Assembly (NCBI GenBank): GCA_900550035.1
Contig: URQS01000096.1
Coordinates: forward strand, 1 to 5,641
Direction: 5' to 3'
Source of the DNA: an uncultured Prevotella sp.
Lineage (GTDB): Bacteria; Bacteroidota; Bacteroidia; Bacteroidales; Bacteroidaceae
Length of the DNA stretch: 5,641 bases
Shown: positions 1 through 5,600 of the stretch, piece after piece
Layout: each line of letters starts with the position of its first letter
Numbering within the stretch: position 1 is the stretch's first letter
Program-made: the position numbers and the translations under genes
Notes under the pieces: model-generated
Seen by the model: only the letters and a program-made list of their open reading frames with translations
Told to the model about the DNA's origin: nothing
Database searches by the model: none

Positions 1-108
1 TGTTTACGTTCCAACCTCTCTTATTCTCCTTTGGCTGCTTTAGAGCTTTATGTTAATGTTGTTAAGTCCATGATTTATCGGTTTTACACAAAAAATCGTT
101 TTATTTTA
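1..108 (-). other. 5' leader of a leftward gene that lies outside the window
   Basis: This stretch lies downstream of the leftward promoter at 109-140 and is probably the untranslated leader of a gene starting left of position 1. On the minus strand the only ATG (69-71) opens a 7-codon frame, MDLTTLT, that stops at 48-50. Near the edge, the minus strand has a purine-rich AAAGGAG followed by a possible TTG frame. No start of the downstream gene can be assigned, and no tRNA or known riboswitch fold was recognised. Confidence 0.35.
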
Positions 109-140
109 CAAAGGTAGTATTTCATGCAATATTTTGCAAA
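109..140 (-). promoter_or_regulatory. Bacteroidetes-type promoter reading leftward
   Basis: Read on the minus strand, TTTG (137-140) is followed after 20 nt by TACCTTTG (109-116). This matches the Bacteroidetes primary sigma factor consensus (TTTG, about 19-21 nt, TAnnTTTG). Transcription would start around 102-105 and run off the left edge. Since the helicase gene ends at 258 in the same direction, this promoter gives the next gene its own transcription start. The -33 element overlaps a small TGCAA-N4-TTGCA inverted repeat (125-138). Confidence 0.7.
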
Positions 141-169
141 CGATTGTTCTTTATTTTGCATTTTTTGCA
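132..169. repeat. Three TTTTGCA direct repeats upstream of the leftward promoter
   Basis: TTTTGCA occurs at 132-138, 154-160 and 163-169, so the copies start 22 and then 9 bp apart. The first overlaps the -33 element of the promoter at 109-140, and the other two lie just upstream of it. The placement fits regulator binding sites, but the motif is AT-rich and short, so chance recurrence in T-rich DNA is a real alternative. Confidence 0.35.
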
Positions 170-203
170 CCATGTTTTGACAAATTATCTTTTTTTACAC
201 ATG

Positions 204-217
204 TTGCTGTACAGCAA
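204..217. repeat. Perfect 14-bp palindrome TTGCTGTACAGCAA
   Basis: TTGCTGTACAGCAA is identical to its own reverse complement, with no spacer. It lies between the 3' end of the helicase gene and the leftward promoter, two bases upstream (on the plus strand) of a second, larger hairpin. A spacer-free palindrome suits a dimeric DNA-binding protein better than an RNA hairpin. Its end overlaps the left CAATCA copy (215-220). No function can be assigned from sequence alone. Confidence 0.55.
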
Positions 218-260
218 TCAGTTGCTACGGAGGCTATATTGCTTCCGTAGCAACCAATCA
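215..260. repeat. 34-bp hairpin element flanked by CAATCA direct repeats
   Basis: An inverted repeat with 14-nt arms (221-234 and 241-254, one mismatch that can form a G-U pair in plus-strand RNA) surrounds the loop TATATT. It is bordered with no gap on either side by CAATCA (215-220 and 255-260). This is the form expected of a tiny palindromic insertion with a 6-bp target duplication. The right copy contains the helicase stop codon. As a terminator it is atypical: reading leftward, the DNA after the stem is A-rich, not T-rich. It may still protect the 3' end of the helicase mRNA. Confidence 0.5.
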
Positions 261-2129
261 TAATTCTGTCACATATTCGTATAGCTTGTTGTAGAACGGA
301 TGGCGGGTCATAGTGGCTGCCGAACCGAGAATGATGAGCTTCATTCGGGCGCGTGTGATAGCCACGTTCATGCGGCGAAGGTCGCGTAGGAATCCGATGT
401 CGCCGCCGTCGTTGTCGCGAACGAGCGAGATGAGTATGATGTCGCGCTCCTGACCCTGAAATCCGTCGACGGTGTTGACGGTGATGAGTCGGCGGTAGGG
501 ACGCAGGCGCTCACTCTGACGTATCATCTTGCGCAGCAGCTGCACCTGGGCACGATAGGGCGAGATGATGCCCACATCTATCGACTCGTCGAGCACACGC
601 TGACGGCCTATCTTGTCGAAATAGTCGGCAAGGGTGGCGAGCGTGAGTTCTGCCTCGGCACGGTTGATGCGGCCGAAGTTTTCGCCTACGAACTCCTCAC
701 GGCCGTCTACGTCGGTGGTGTCGACCCACATCATGGGGCGGTCGTAGTCGAGAATGCCACGACCACGCACCTCGGGAGCCGACTGCACGCGCGAGTTGTA
801 GAAGTAGTCGCTCGAGAATCGCATTATCTGCTCATTCATACGATACTGCACCTCAAGCAGCGTCACCACCTCGGGCTTCTGCTCGGCAATGCGCTCCATG
901 AGCGTACGGCCCAGTCCGCCCTTCAGAGCCATGATGCTCTTCACGGTGGGCGGCAGCTGACAGTGGTCGCCAGCCAGGATGACACGTCCAGCCTTGCGTA
1001 TGGCTATCCAGCACGCAGCCTCAAGCGCCTGTGCCGCCTCGTCTATAAATAAGGTAGAATAGTGTTCGCCCTCAAGCACACGGTTGGCGCATCCGGTGAG
1101 TGTGCTGGCTATGACACGCGCCTCGCCGAAGAGCGACGAGCGTATGCGCAGCTCCAGTTCGGTGGCACGGCTCTTCAGGCGGTCCATCTTCTGATGCCAC
1201 GATTCGGTGCGTCCGCGTCGCTGCTGTCGCAGTTCGCGTATGGCGTTGCGTATGCTCCACAGCTGCGGGTAGTCGGGATGGGCCTCGAAGCGACGCTCGT
1301 AGGTGAACGACAGCATCTTGTCGTTGACACGTGTAGGATTGCCAATGCGCAGCACTGCCACGCCACGGTCGACGAGTTTCTCGGAAATCCAGTCGACCGC
1401 CATGTTGCTCTGAGCGCACACCAGCACCTGACTCTCACGGCGCAGCGTCTCGTATATAGCCTCAACCAGAGTGGTAGTCTTGCCCGTTCCGGGAGGGCCG
1501 TGTACTATAGCCACGTCCTTTGCGCGCATCACCTCGCCCACGGCGTGCTGCTGCGAGGCGTTGAGCCACGGCAGGCAGGGGGCGTCGAATGTGAAGCGTG
1601 ACGCAGGAGCCTTAGTATAGAATATGTCGCGCAGCGCTGCCAGACGTCCCGTCTTGGCACGTATCACGCGGTCGAGAGCGTCGAACATCAATCTGTAAGA
1701 AGTCTCGTCGAAGAACAGTTGTATGCCAAGAGCCTCCTGGCGCTGCAAGTCGACAATGCGGCCAGAGTCGGGCAACGCCACCACCATGCGGTCTTGCTCG
1801 GCATAGCTCACCGTAGCGGTGAACGACATATAGTGTATGTTGTCGCGCCCGTTGGCGTCGCGCTTCATGGTGAAGAAGCACACGGGACGGCCCGGCTCGA
1901 AATTGTGCTCAATGTCCGAGCCCGGCTGGCGTGTCACCTCAACCACCATCTGATTGAGCGAGTTGTAATAATTGCGTCCTATGCCGACGGGAAACCACGC
2001 ATCGCCGCGCCTCGTCTTGCGCTCAATGCCCATGGTCTGCGTCTGCTTGCGAAATTCTTCCTTCTCGTGATTGTATTCAATCTCAAGAAGGAGTCGCTGC
2101 TGTTGTAATTGAAGTATTGGGTTGTTCAT
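258..2129 (-). CDS. SF1B DNA/RNA helicase of the SMUBP2/Upf1-like family
   Basis: Predicted 623-residue ATP-dependent helicase, cytoplasmic, acting on DNA or RNA during replication, repair or RNA handling; the exact substrate is unknown. Superfamily 1 motifs appear in order: Q-motif-like NASQQ (190-194), Walker A GPPGTGKT (211-218), motif Ia around CAQSNMAVD (238-246), Walker B DEAAQ (363-367), motif III GDHCQLPPT (387-395), motif IV QYRM (428-431), motif V VDGFQGQE (554-561) and motif VI NVAITRAR (588-595). Residues 1-185 form a family-type N-terminal region with a charged helix followed by a beta-rich segment, probably the OB-like 1B domain. The DEAAQ box and QYRM are hallmarks of the Upf1/IGHMBP2 group, not UvrD or RecD. 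The ATG at 2127-2129 was preferred over an in-frame GTG at 2168 because a promoter lies between them and the extra 13 residues are unlike the family. All motifs are intact. Confidence 0.93.
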   Translation of the reverse strand: MNNPILQLQQQRLLLEIEYNHEKEEFRKQTQTMGIERKTRRGDAWFPVGIGRNYYNSLNQMVVEVTRQPGSDIEHNFEPGRPVCFFTMKRDANGRDNIHYMSFTATVSYAEQDRMVVALPDSGRIVDLQRQEALGIQLFFDETSYRLMFDALDRVIRAKTGRLAALRDIFYTKAPASRFTFDAPCLPWLNASQQHAVGEVMRAKDVAIVHGPPGTGKTTTLVEAIYETLRRESQVLVCAQSNMAVDWISEKLVDRGVAVLRIGNPTRVNDKMLSFTYERRFEAHPDYPQLWSIRNAIRELRQQRRGRTESWHQKMDRLKSRATELELRIRSSLFGEARVIASTLTGCANRVLEGEHYSTLFIDEAAQALEAACWIAIRKAGRVILAGDHCQLPPTVKSIMALKGGLGRTLMERIAEQKPEVVTLLEVQYRMNEQIMRFSSDYFYNSRVQSAPEVRGRGILDYDRPMMWVDTTDVDGREEFVGENFGRINRAEAELTLATLADYFDKIGRQRVLDESIDVGIISPYRAQVQLLRKMIRQSERLRPYRRLITVNTVDGFQGQERDIILISLVRDNDGGDIGFLRDLRRMNVAITRARMKLIILGSAATMTRHPFYNKLYEYVTEL

Positions 2130-2135
2130 CACAAG

Positions 2136-2165
2136 CAAAGTTAACAATAATATTCTGCCTCGAAA
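2136..2165 (-). promoter_or_regulatory. Promoter of the helicase gene, nearly leaderless
   Basis: On the minus strand TAACTTTG (2136-2143) matches TAnnTTTG exactly. A weak -33 element, TTTC (2162-2165), lies 18 nt upstream. Only six bases separate the -7 box from the ATG at 2129, so the predicted transcript starts within a few bases of the start codon. An alternative, weaker T-rich box (TATTTTTTG, 2177-2185) would give a longer transcript beginning near the in-frame GTG at 2168. Confidence 0.55.
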
Positions 2166-2195
2166 CACTTAAAATTCAAAAAATACAGCATTTTT

Positions 2196-2226
2196 TTTGA
2201 GGTTTCGCAAAAATGTCGTACTTTTG
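2196..2226 (+). promoter_or_regulatory. Strong Bacteroidetes-type promoter for the WG-repeat gene
   Basis: TTTG (2196-2199), 19 nt, then TACTTTTG (2219-2226) is a full match to the Bacteroidetes housekeeping consensus. The start of transcription should fall near 2231-2234, giving a leader of about 30 nt before the ATG at 2261. That leader is A-rich with no Shine-Dalgarno motif, as is usual in this phylum. The -33 TTTG forms one edge of an A/T inverted repeat (2177-2199) lying between the two divergent promoters. Confidence 0.8.
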
Positions 2227-2260
2227 GAAAAATCCTGAATTATAAAACCTAGAAAACGCT

Positions 2261-2920
2261 ATGGAAAAGAAAATAACACAAGAGAACTTCGAAGAGACCT
2301 ATGTCGACAGTATCGAGTTGGAACGCATCGACAAGTTTGTGTGCGACGAGATGGCGCGACAGATTCACCGCTACATCAAGGCGATGAAGGGCTCCAAGAC
2401 TATTATGCTCAAGTTTGAGGAACAGCTCGCCACGCTGACAGTGGAAGAAAAAGAAGAGGCCATAGCACGCTACATCGACCTAAACCGCAAAGTGCTATCA
2501 GGACTTGACTTCAAGGTTGTACTCGCACGAGCTATGGCCAACTATTGCGACACGTTCGCTTATCTTATCGAGCTTGTCAACAACAAGCGCAAGATGGTAT
2601 TCTATCTGAACCGCATACGCGACAAGTACGAACAATATCACGAGGTGTTTGAAGAGAACGGACACTTCGGCATCAAAGACCACAAGGGCAATGTACTTAT
2701 ACCTGCCCACTACGACTTCCTGCGTACACCTTATGTATACGTAGACGACCTGCGCACGCTGCCGGTTATTGCCCAGCGCGACGGCAAAATGGGTCTTATC
2801 CTGCCCGACGGCAAGGAGACAGTGGTGGCAGACTTCATCTACGACGATATTTCACTCCGCGACGAGCCTCCTTATTTTGAGGCTTGGAAGGGCGATGAAG
2901 CAACACTAATCGAGGCTTAG
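2261..2920 (+). CDS. WG-repeat protein with helical N-terminal half, function unknown
   Basis: This 219-residue protein has no signal peptide or membrane segment and is probably cytoplasmic. Residues 1-130 are charged and look mostly helical (for example TVEEKEEAIARYIDLNRKVL around 60-79). The C-terminal part carries WG-type beta repeats: GHFGIKDHKGNVLIPAHYDF (134-153) and GKMGLILPDGKETVVADFIY (175-194), following the pattern G-x-x-G-[IL]-x-x-x-x-G-x-x-[VL]-[IV]. A third repeat seems to begin at 205-219 (YFEAWKGDEATLIE) and stops halfway. WG repeats are common in Bacteroidetes and are thought to mediate binding, but no activity can be inferred. The ATG at 2261 fits the promoter, about 30 nt downstream of the expected start of transcription. 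The last eight codons and the stop lie inside a strong hairpin. The gene has its own promoter and is divergent from the helicase. Confidence 0.8.
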   Translation: MEKKITQENFEETYVDSIELERIDKFVCDEMARQIHRYIKAMKGSKTIMLKFEEQLATLTVEEKEEAIARYIDLNRKVLSGLDFKVVLARAMANYCDTFAYLIELVNNKRKMVFYLNRIRDKYEQYHEVFEENGHFGIKDHKGNVLIPAHYDFLRTPYVYVDDLRTLPVIAQRDGKMGLILPDGKETVVADFIYDDISLRDEPPYFEAWKGDEATLIEA

Positions 2921-2940
2921 GCTAGATTAGTGTTGCTTCA
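2896..2940 (+). terminator. 16-bp perfect hairpin with the stop codon in its loop
   Basis: The arms 2896-2911 (TGAAGCAACACTAATC) and 2925-2940 are perfectly complementary, and three more outer positions can pair if one G-U is allowed. The 13-nt loop (2912-2924) contains the TAG stop of the WG-repeat gene, and the left arm encodes its last residues. There is no clear T tract after the right arm, so it is not a textbook intrinsic terminator. It may act with the smaller hairpin just downstream, or as a 3'-end stabiliser. Confidence 0.6.
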
Positions 2941-2956
2941 TTGGTTGTGGTGGTGA

Positions 2957-2987
2957 GGTGTTGTGAATACCCCTCAACATCTTTTTT
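2957..2987 (+). terminator. Small hairpin followed by T6, upstream of ribD
   Basis: GGTGTTG (2957-2963) pairs with CAACATC (2975-2981) through seven base pairs including one G-U, with an 11-nt loop. Six T residues (2982-2987) follow directly. This is the shape of a weak Rho-independent terminator for the WG-repeat gene, 37 nt past its stop codon. It ends 18 nt before the ribD ATG, so it could also attenuate read-through into ribD. The stem is short, so strength is uncertain. Confidence 0.5.
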
Positions 2988-3004
2988 CAACGAAGAAAAA
3001 AACA

Positions 3005-3964
3005 ATGACTGACGAACAATACATGCGCCGCTGCCTGCAACTGGCTGGCTGCGGCATTATGGGTGCCAAGCCCAATCCGATGGTGGGGGCTGTGATAGTG
3101 TCTGCCGACGGGCGCATCATTGGCGAGGGCTATCATCGCCGTTGTGGTGAGGCTCATGCCGAAGTGAACGCCTTCGCATCGGTGCGTCACGAAGACGAGC
3201 CGCTGCTCAGCAATGCCACTATATACGTAAGCCTTGAGCCTTGCTCGCACTATGGCAAGACACCGCCATGCGCCGACCTTATTATAAAGAAAGGTGTGAA
3301 GCGATGCGTGGTGGGATGTGTCGACCCCTTTGCCAAGGTGCATGGACGAGGCATACAGAAACTGCGCGATGCAGGTATAGAAGTAACCGTGGGCGTGCTC
3401 GACGACGAGTGTCGCGAACTGAACCGCCGCTTCATCACCTTCAACGAACACCGCCGCCCGTATATCACACTGAAATGGGCAGAAACCGCCAATCACTTCA
3501 TCGACAACGACGGCAAGGCACTGGCTATATCCACACCGTTCACCAAGATGCTGTCGCACCGTCTGCGTGCCGAGGCCGACGCCATACTCGTGGGCAGAAC
3601 CACCGACGAGCGTGAGCATCCGCAGCTCAACACACGCAACTGGGCAGGACCGTCGCCACGACGCATCGTCATCGACAGCAGCCAGCCGGCATTCGAGGGG
3701 CTGGACTTCACACAGCCCGTGGTGCCGCAGATACTCTCGTGGCTATACGACGAGCGCTGCCAATGGCTCATCGTTGAGGGAGGAGCAAAGACCCTGCAAT
3801 CGTTTATAGATGCCGGAGCGTGGGACGAAATACGCATTGAGACAGCACCGCTGACCGTAGCATCAGGTACACGCGCACCGCAACTGCCCGACAATGCACA
3901 GATGCACAGTCAGCAGATATACGACGGAAACACCATCCGGGTATTTCGCAACGAAACAAAATAA
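3005..3964 (+). CDS. ribD: Bifunctional riboflavin biosynthesis deaminase/reductase RibD
   Basis: RibD converts the GTP cyclohydrolase II product to 5-amino-6-ribitylaminouracil 5'-phosphate by deaminating the pyrimidine and then reducing the ribose with NADPH, in the cytoplasm. Residues 1-145 are the cytidine-deaminase-like domain: PNPMVGAVIV (23-32), HAE (H51, E53) and PCSHYGKTPPC (C80, C89), giving the zinc ligands and catalytic glutamate. Residues 150-319 are the reductase domain: LKWA (156-159, with the conserved lysine K157), LRAEADAILVG (187-197), LNTR (208-211), RIVID (220-224) and VEGGAKTLQSF (257-267). At 319 residues it is shorter than E. coli RibD (367), the loss lying between about 224 and 255. 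The usual SLDG-like and DDP-like motifs are replaced by TANH (161-164) and EHP (204-206). The ATG at 3005 was chosen over an in-frame GTG at 2963, which lies inside the upstream hairpin. No clear promoter or FMN riboswitch precedes it. Confidence 0.93.
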   Translation: MTDEQYMRRCLQLAGCGIMGAKPNPMVGAVIVSADGRIIGEGYHRRCGEAHAEVNAFASVRHEDEPLLSNATIYVSLEPCSHYGKTPPCADLIIKKGVKRCVVGCVDPFAKVHGRGIQKLRDAGIEVTVGVLDDECRELNRRFITFNEHRRPYITLKWAETANHFIDNDGKALAISTPFTKMLSHRLRAEADAILVGRTTDEREHPQLNTRNWAGPSPRRIVIDSSQPAFEGLDFTQPVVPQILSWLYDERCQWLIVEGGAKTLQSFIDAGAWDEIRIETAPLTVASGTRAPQLPDNAQMHSQQIYDGNTIRVFRNETK

Positions 3965-3994
3965 AACTATAAAAATATAACTAAAACAACAATT

Positions 3995-5491
3995 ATGAAG
4001 AAACTGATATTTTCGGTACTCTTATGCTGCGTTGCCATTGTGGCAAGCGCACAGGTACAGCGTCCGAAGCTGGTGGTAGGCATCGTTATCGACCAGATGC
4101 GTTGGGACTATCTTTACTACTATTACGACAAGTTCGGCGAGGGCGGAATGAAGCGTCTCATCAACGAGGGATTCTCGTGCGACAACCAGATGCTCAACTA
4201 CGTGCCTACCGTGACGGGTGTGGGACACGCCAGCATCTATACTGGAGCCGGACCAGCCACTAACGGCATCGCCTCGAACGACTTCCGCGACGGCGACAAG
4301 ATGGTTTACTGCTGCGACGACCCCTCAGTGCAGGGCGTAGGCACCACATCTAAGGCGGGACAGATGTCGCCCCACTACATGCTCGGCACCACTATAGGCG
4401 ACATGCTGCGCCAGGCTACCGACTTCAAGGCCAAGGTTTTCGGCGTGGCTATAAAGGACCGTGCAGCCATTCTGCCTGCGGGCCACTCTGCCAACGGCGC
4501 TTTCTGGTATGACAAGAGCGTGGCTGGATTTGTCACCAGCTCGTACTATATGGACAAGTTGCCCGACTATGTGGTGAAGTTCAACAAGCAGAACACCATG
4601 AAGAAGGGCTACGACCCGAAGGTACATGCCGACGGTGTGACCGTGACATTCGACATGGCTGAGGCAATAATGAAGGCCGAGAAGCTCGGACAGAACGGTA
4701 CTACCGACATGCTCTGCGTAAGCATCTCGTCGACCGACGCCATCTCGCACCAGACAGGTACTTGGTGCTCGCCGGGCAAGGAGAACGAAGAGGTGTTCCT
4801 CACGCTCGACCGCGACATCAAGAAGTTCTTCGACGCTCTCGACGCGCAGGTGGGCAAGGACGGCTATCTGCTCTTCCTCTCCGCCGACCACGCCGGAACC
4901 CACAACCCCAACACTCAGCGCGAGCACAAGCTCGTGGGCGGTTCGTGGGACAAGACGGCTACGCTGCGCCAGGTGAACGAGGCTCTGTCGAAGAAGTTCG
5001 GCGTTGAGGGCAAGTACTTCAACGCATCAGTAGGCTTCAGCCTCTATCTCGACCACGCCTTCCTCGCACAGAACAATCTCGACATTGAGGCAGTCAAGGC
5101 AGCTGCCATAGCCGAACTCAAGAAGGTGCCCGAACTCATCACCGCCGTAGACTACGAGAAGGCAGCCGTGGCTGCTCTGCCGCAGTGGATACGCGAGCGC
5201 ATCATCAACGGATACTATCCTGGTCGCTCGGGCGACATCTACGCCGTTGTCAAGGCCAACTACTTCGACTGGGCTGTCAAGCCCGGATTCTACGGCTCTA
5301 CACACGGATCATGGAACCCCGCCGACACACACATCCCACTCATCTTCATGGGTTGGAACGTAAAGCCCGGCAAGACCAACCGACTGACCAATATGGTGGA
5401 CACCGCACCCACGGTATGCGCCATGCTGCACGTGCAGGCACCCGATGCTTCAACCGGCAATCCAATCGTGGAAGTGGTGGACCAGAAGTAA
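3995..5491 (+). CDS. Secreted PafA-like alkaline phosphatase
   Basis: A 498-residue alkaline phosphatase superfamily enzyme that releases phosphate from phosphomonoesters, predicted to be periplasmic. Residues 1-19 form a Sec signal peptide with an ASA|Q cleavage site; there is no proper lipobox. The active-site layout follows Elizabethkingia PafA: D33 (IVIDQMRWD), nucleophile T74 in PTVTGVGH, N95, the K154-x-R156 pair, D248 and H252 (STDAISH), D298-H299 (SADH) and H437 (STHG). The D33-T74, T74-N95 and K-R spacings equal those I recall for PafA (D38, T79, N100, K162, R164). The K-x-R pair separates monoesterases of this type from the related phosphodiesterases. It starts 30 nt after ribD with no recognisable promoter between, so the two are probably co-transcribed. 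The leader is A-rich. Substrate preference cannot be read from the sequence. Confidence 0.9.
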   Translation: MKKLIFSVLLCCVAIVASAQVQRPKLVVGIVIDQMRWDYLYYYYDKFGEGGMKRLINEGFSCDNQMLNYVPTVTGVGHASIYTGAGPATNGIASNDFRDGDKMVYCCDDPSVQGVGTTSKAGQMSPHYMLGTTIGDMLRQATDFKAKVFGVAIKDRAAILPAGHSANGAFWYDKSVAGFVTSSYYMDKLPDYVVKFNKQNTMKKGYDPKVHADGVTVTFDMAEAIMKAEKLGQNGTTDMLCVSISSTDAISHQTGTWCSPGKENEEVFLTLDRDIKKFFDALDAQVGKDGYLLFLSADHAGTHNPNTQREHKLVGGSWDKTATLRQVNEALSKKFGVEGKYFNASVGFSLYLDHAFLAQNNLDIEAVKAAAIAELKKVPELITAVDYEKAAVAALPQWIRERIINGYYPGRSGDIYAVVKANYFDWAVKPGFYGSTHGSWNPADTHIPLIFMGWNVKPGKTNRLTNMVDTAPTVCAMLHVQAPDASTGNPIVEVVDQK

Positions 5492-5500
5492 AAAAGGAAA

Positions 5501-5600
5501 CAGTACGTCTTGAAAGGACAGAAGCATAATATAGTTAGCAGTACGCCCCGAAGGGACAGAGGTATAATATAGTAAGCAGTACGCCCCGAAGGGGCAGAAG
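5501..5600. repeat. 38-bp tandem repeat, two full copies and one partial
   Basis: Units start at 5501, 5539 and 5577, each beginning CAGTACG. The first two are 38 nt and end in CATAATATAGTTAG and TATAATATAGTAAG; the third runs into the inverted repeat at 5593. Each unit has a 5-bp stem with a GAA loop (5507-5519, 5545-5557, 5583-5595). The period is not a multiple of three and stops occur in the array, so it is not coding. I recall similar CCCCGAAGGGG and GGCAGAAGCA repeats in other Bacteroidales intergenic regions, which a search would need to confirm. Confidence 0.75.

Noticed and set aside
221..254. Classical intrinsic terminator for the helicase gene
   Set aside because: In the leftward direction the stem is followed by mixed then A-rich sequence, not by a T tract, so it is listed as a repeat element.
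1062..1601. Long open frame on the plus strand opposite the helicase gene
   Set aside because: It lies fully within the helicase coding region, which has every SF1 motif intact. Its translation shows no recognisable domain, and such antisense frames are expected in GC-rich genes.
2130..2168. Helicase start at the in-frame GTG (2168)
   Set aside because: The 13 extra residues lie over a consensus -7 box and are not typical of the family, so the ATG at 2129 is preferred.
2921..3004. FMN riboswitch upstream of ribD
   Set aside because: The gap is only 84 nt and is filled by two simple hairpins. The conserved multi-helix RFN element is not present.
2987..3619. 210-codon open frame on the minus strand opposite ribD
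   Set aside because: It overlaps the conserved RibD deaminase domain. Its translation looks like compositional noise, and no promoter or leader supports it.
4325..4927. 200-codon open frame on the minus strand opposite the phosphatase gene
   Set aside because: The sense strand encodes the complete PafA-like active site. The antisense product has no coherent domain or start context.
3995..5491. The phosphatase as the missing cytoplasmic phosphatase of riboflavin synthesis
   Set aside because: Its clear Sec signal peptide places it outside the cytoplasm, where the pathway intermediate is not made. Known enzymes for that step are HAD-type.
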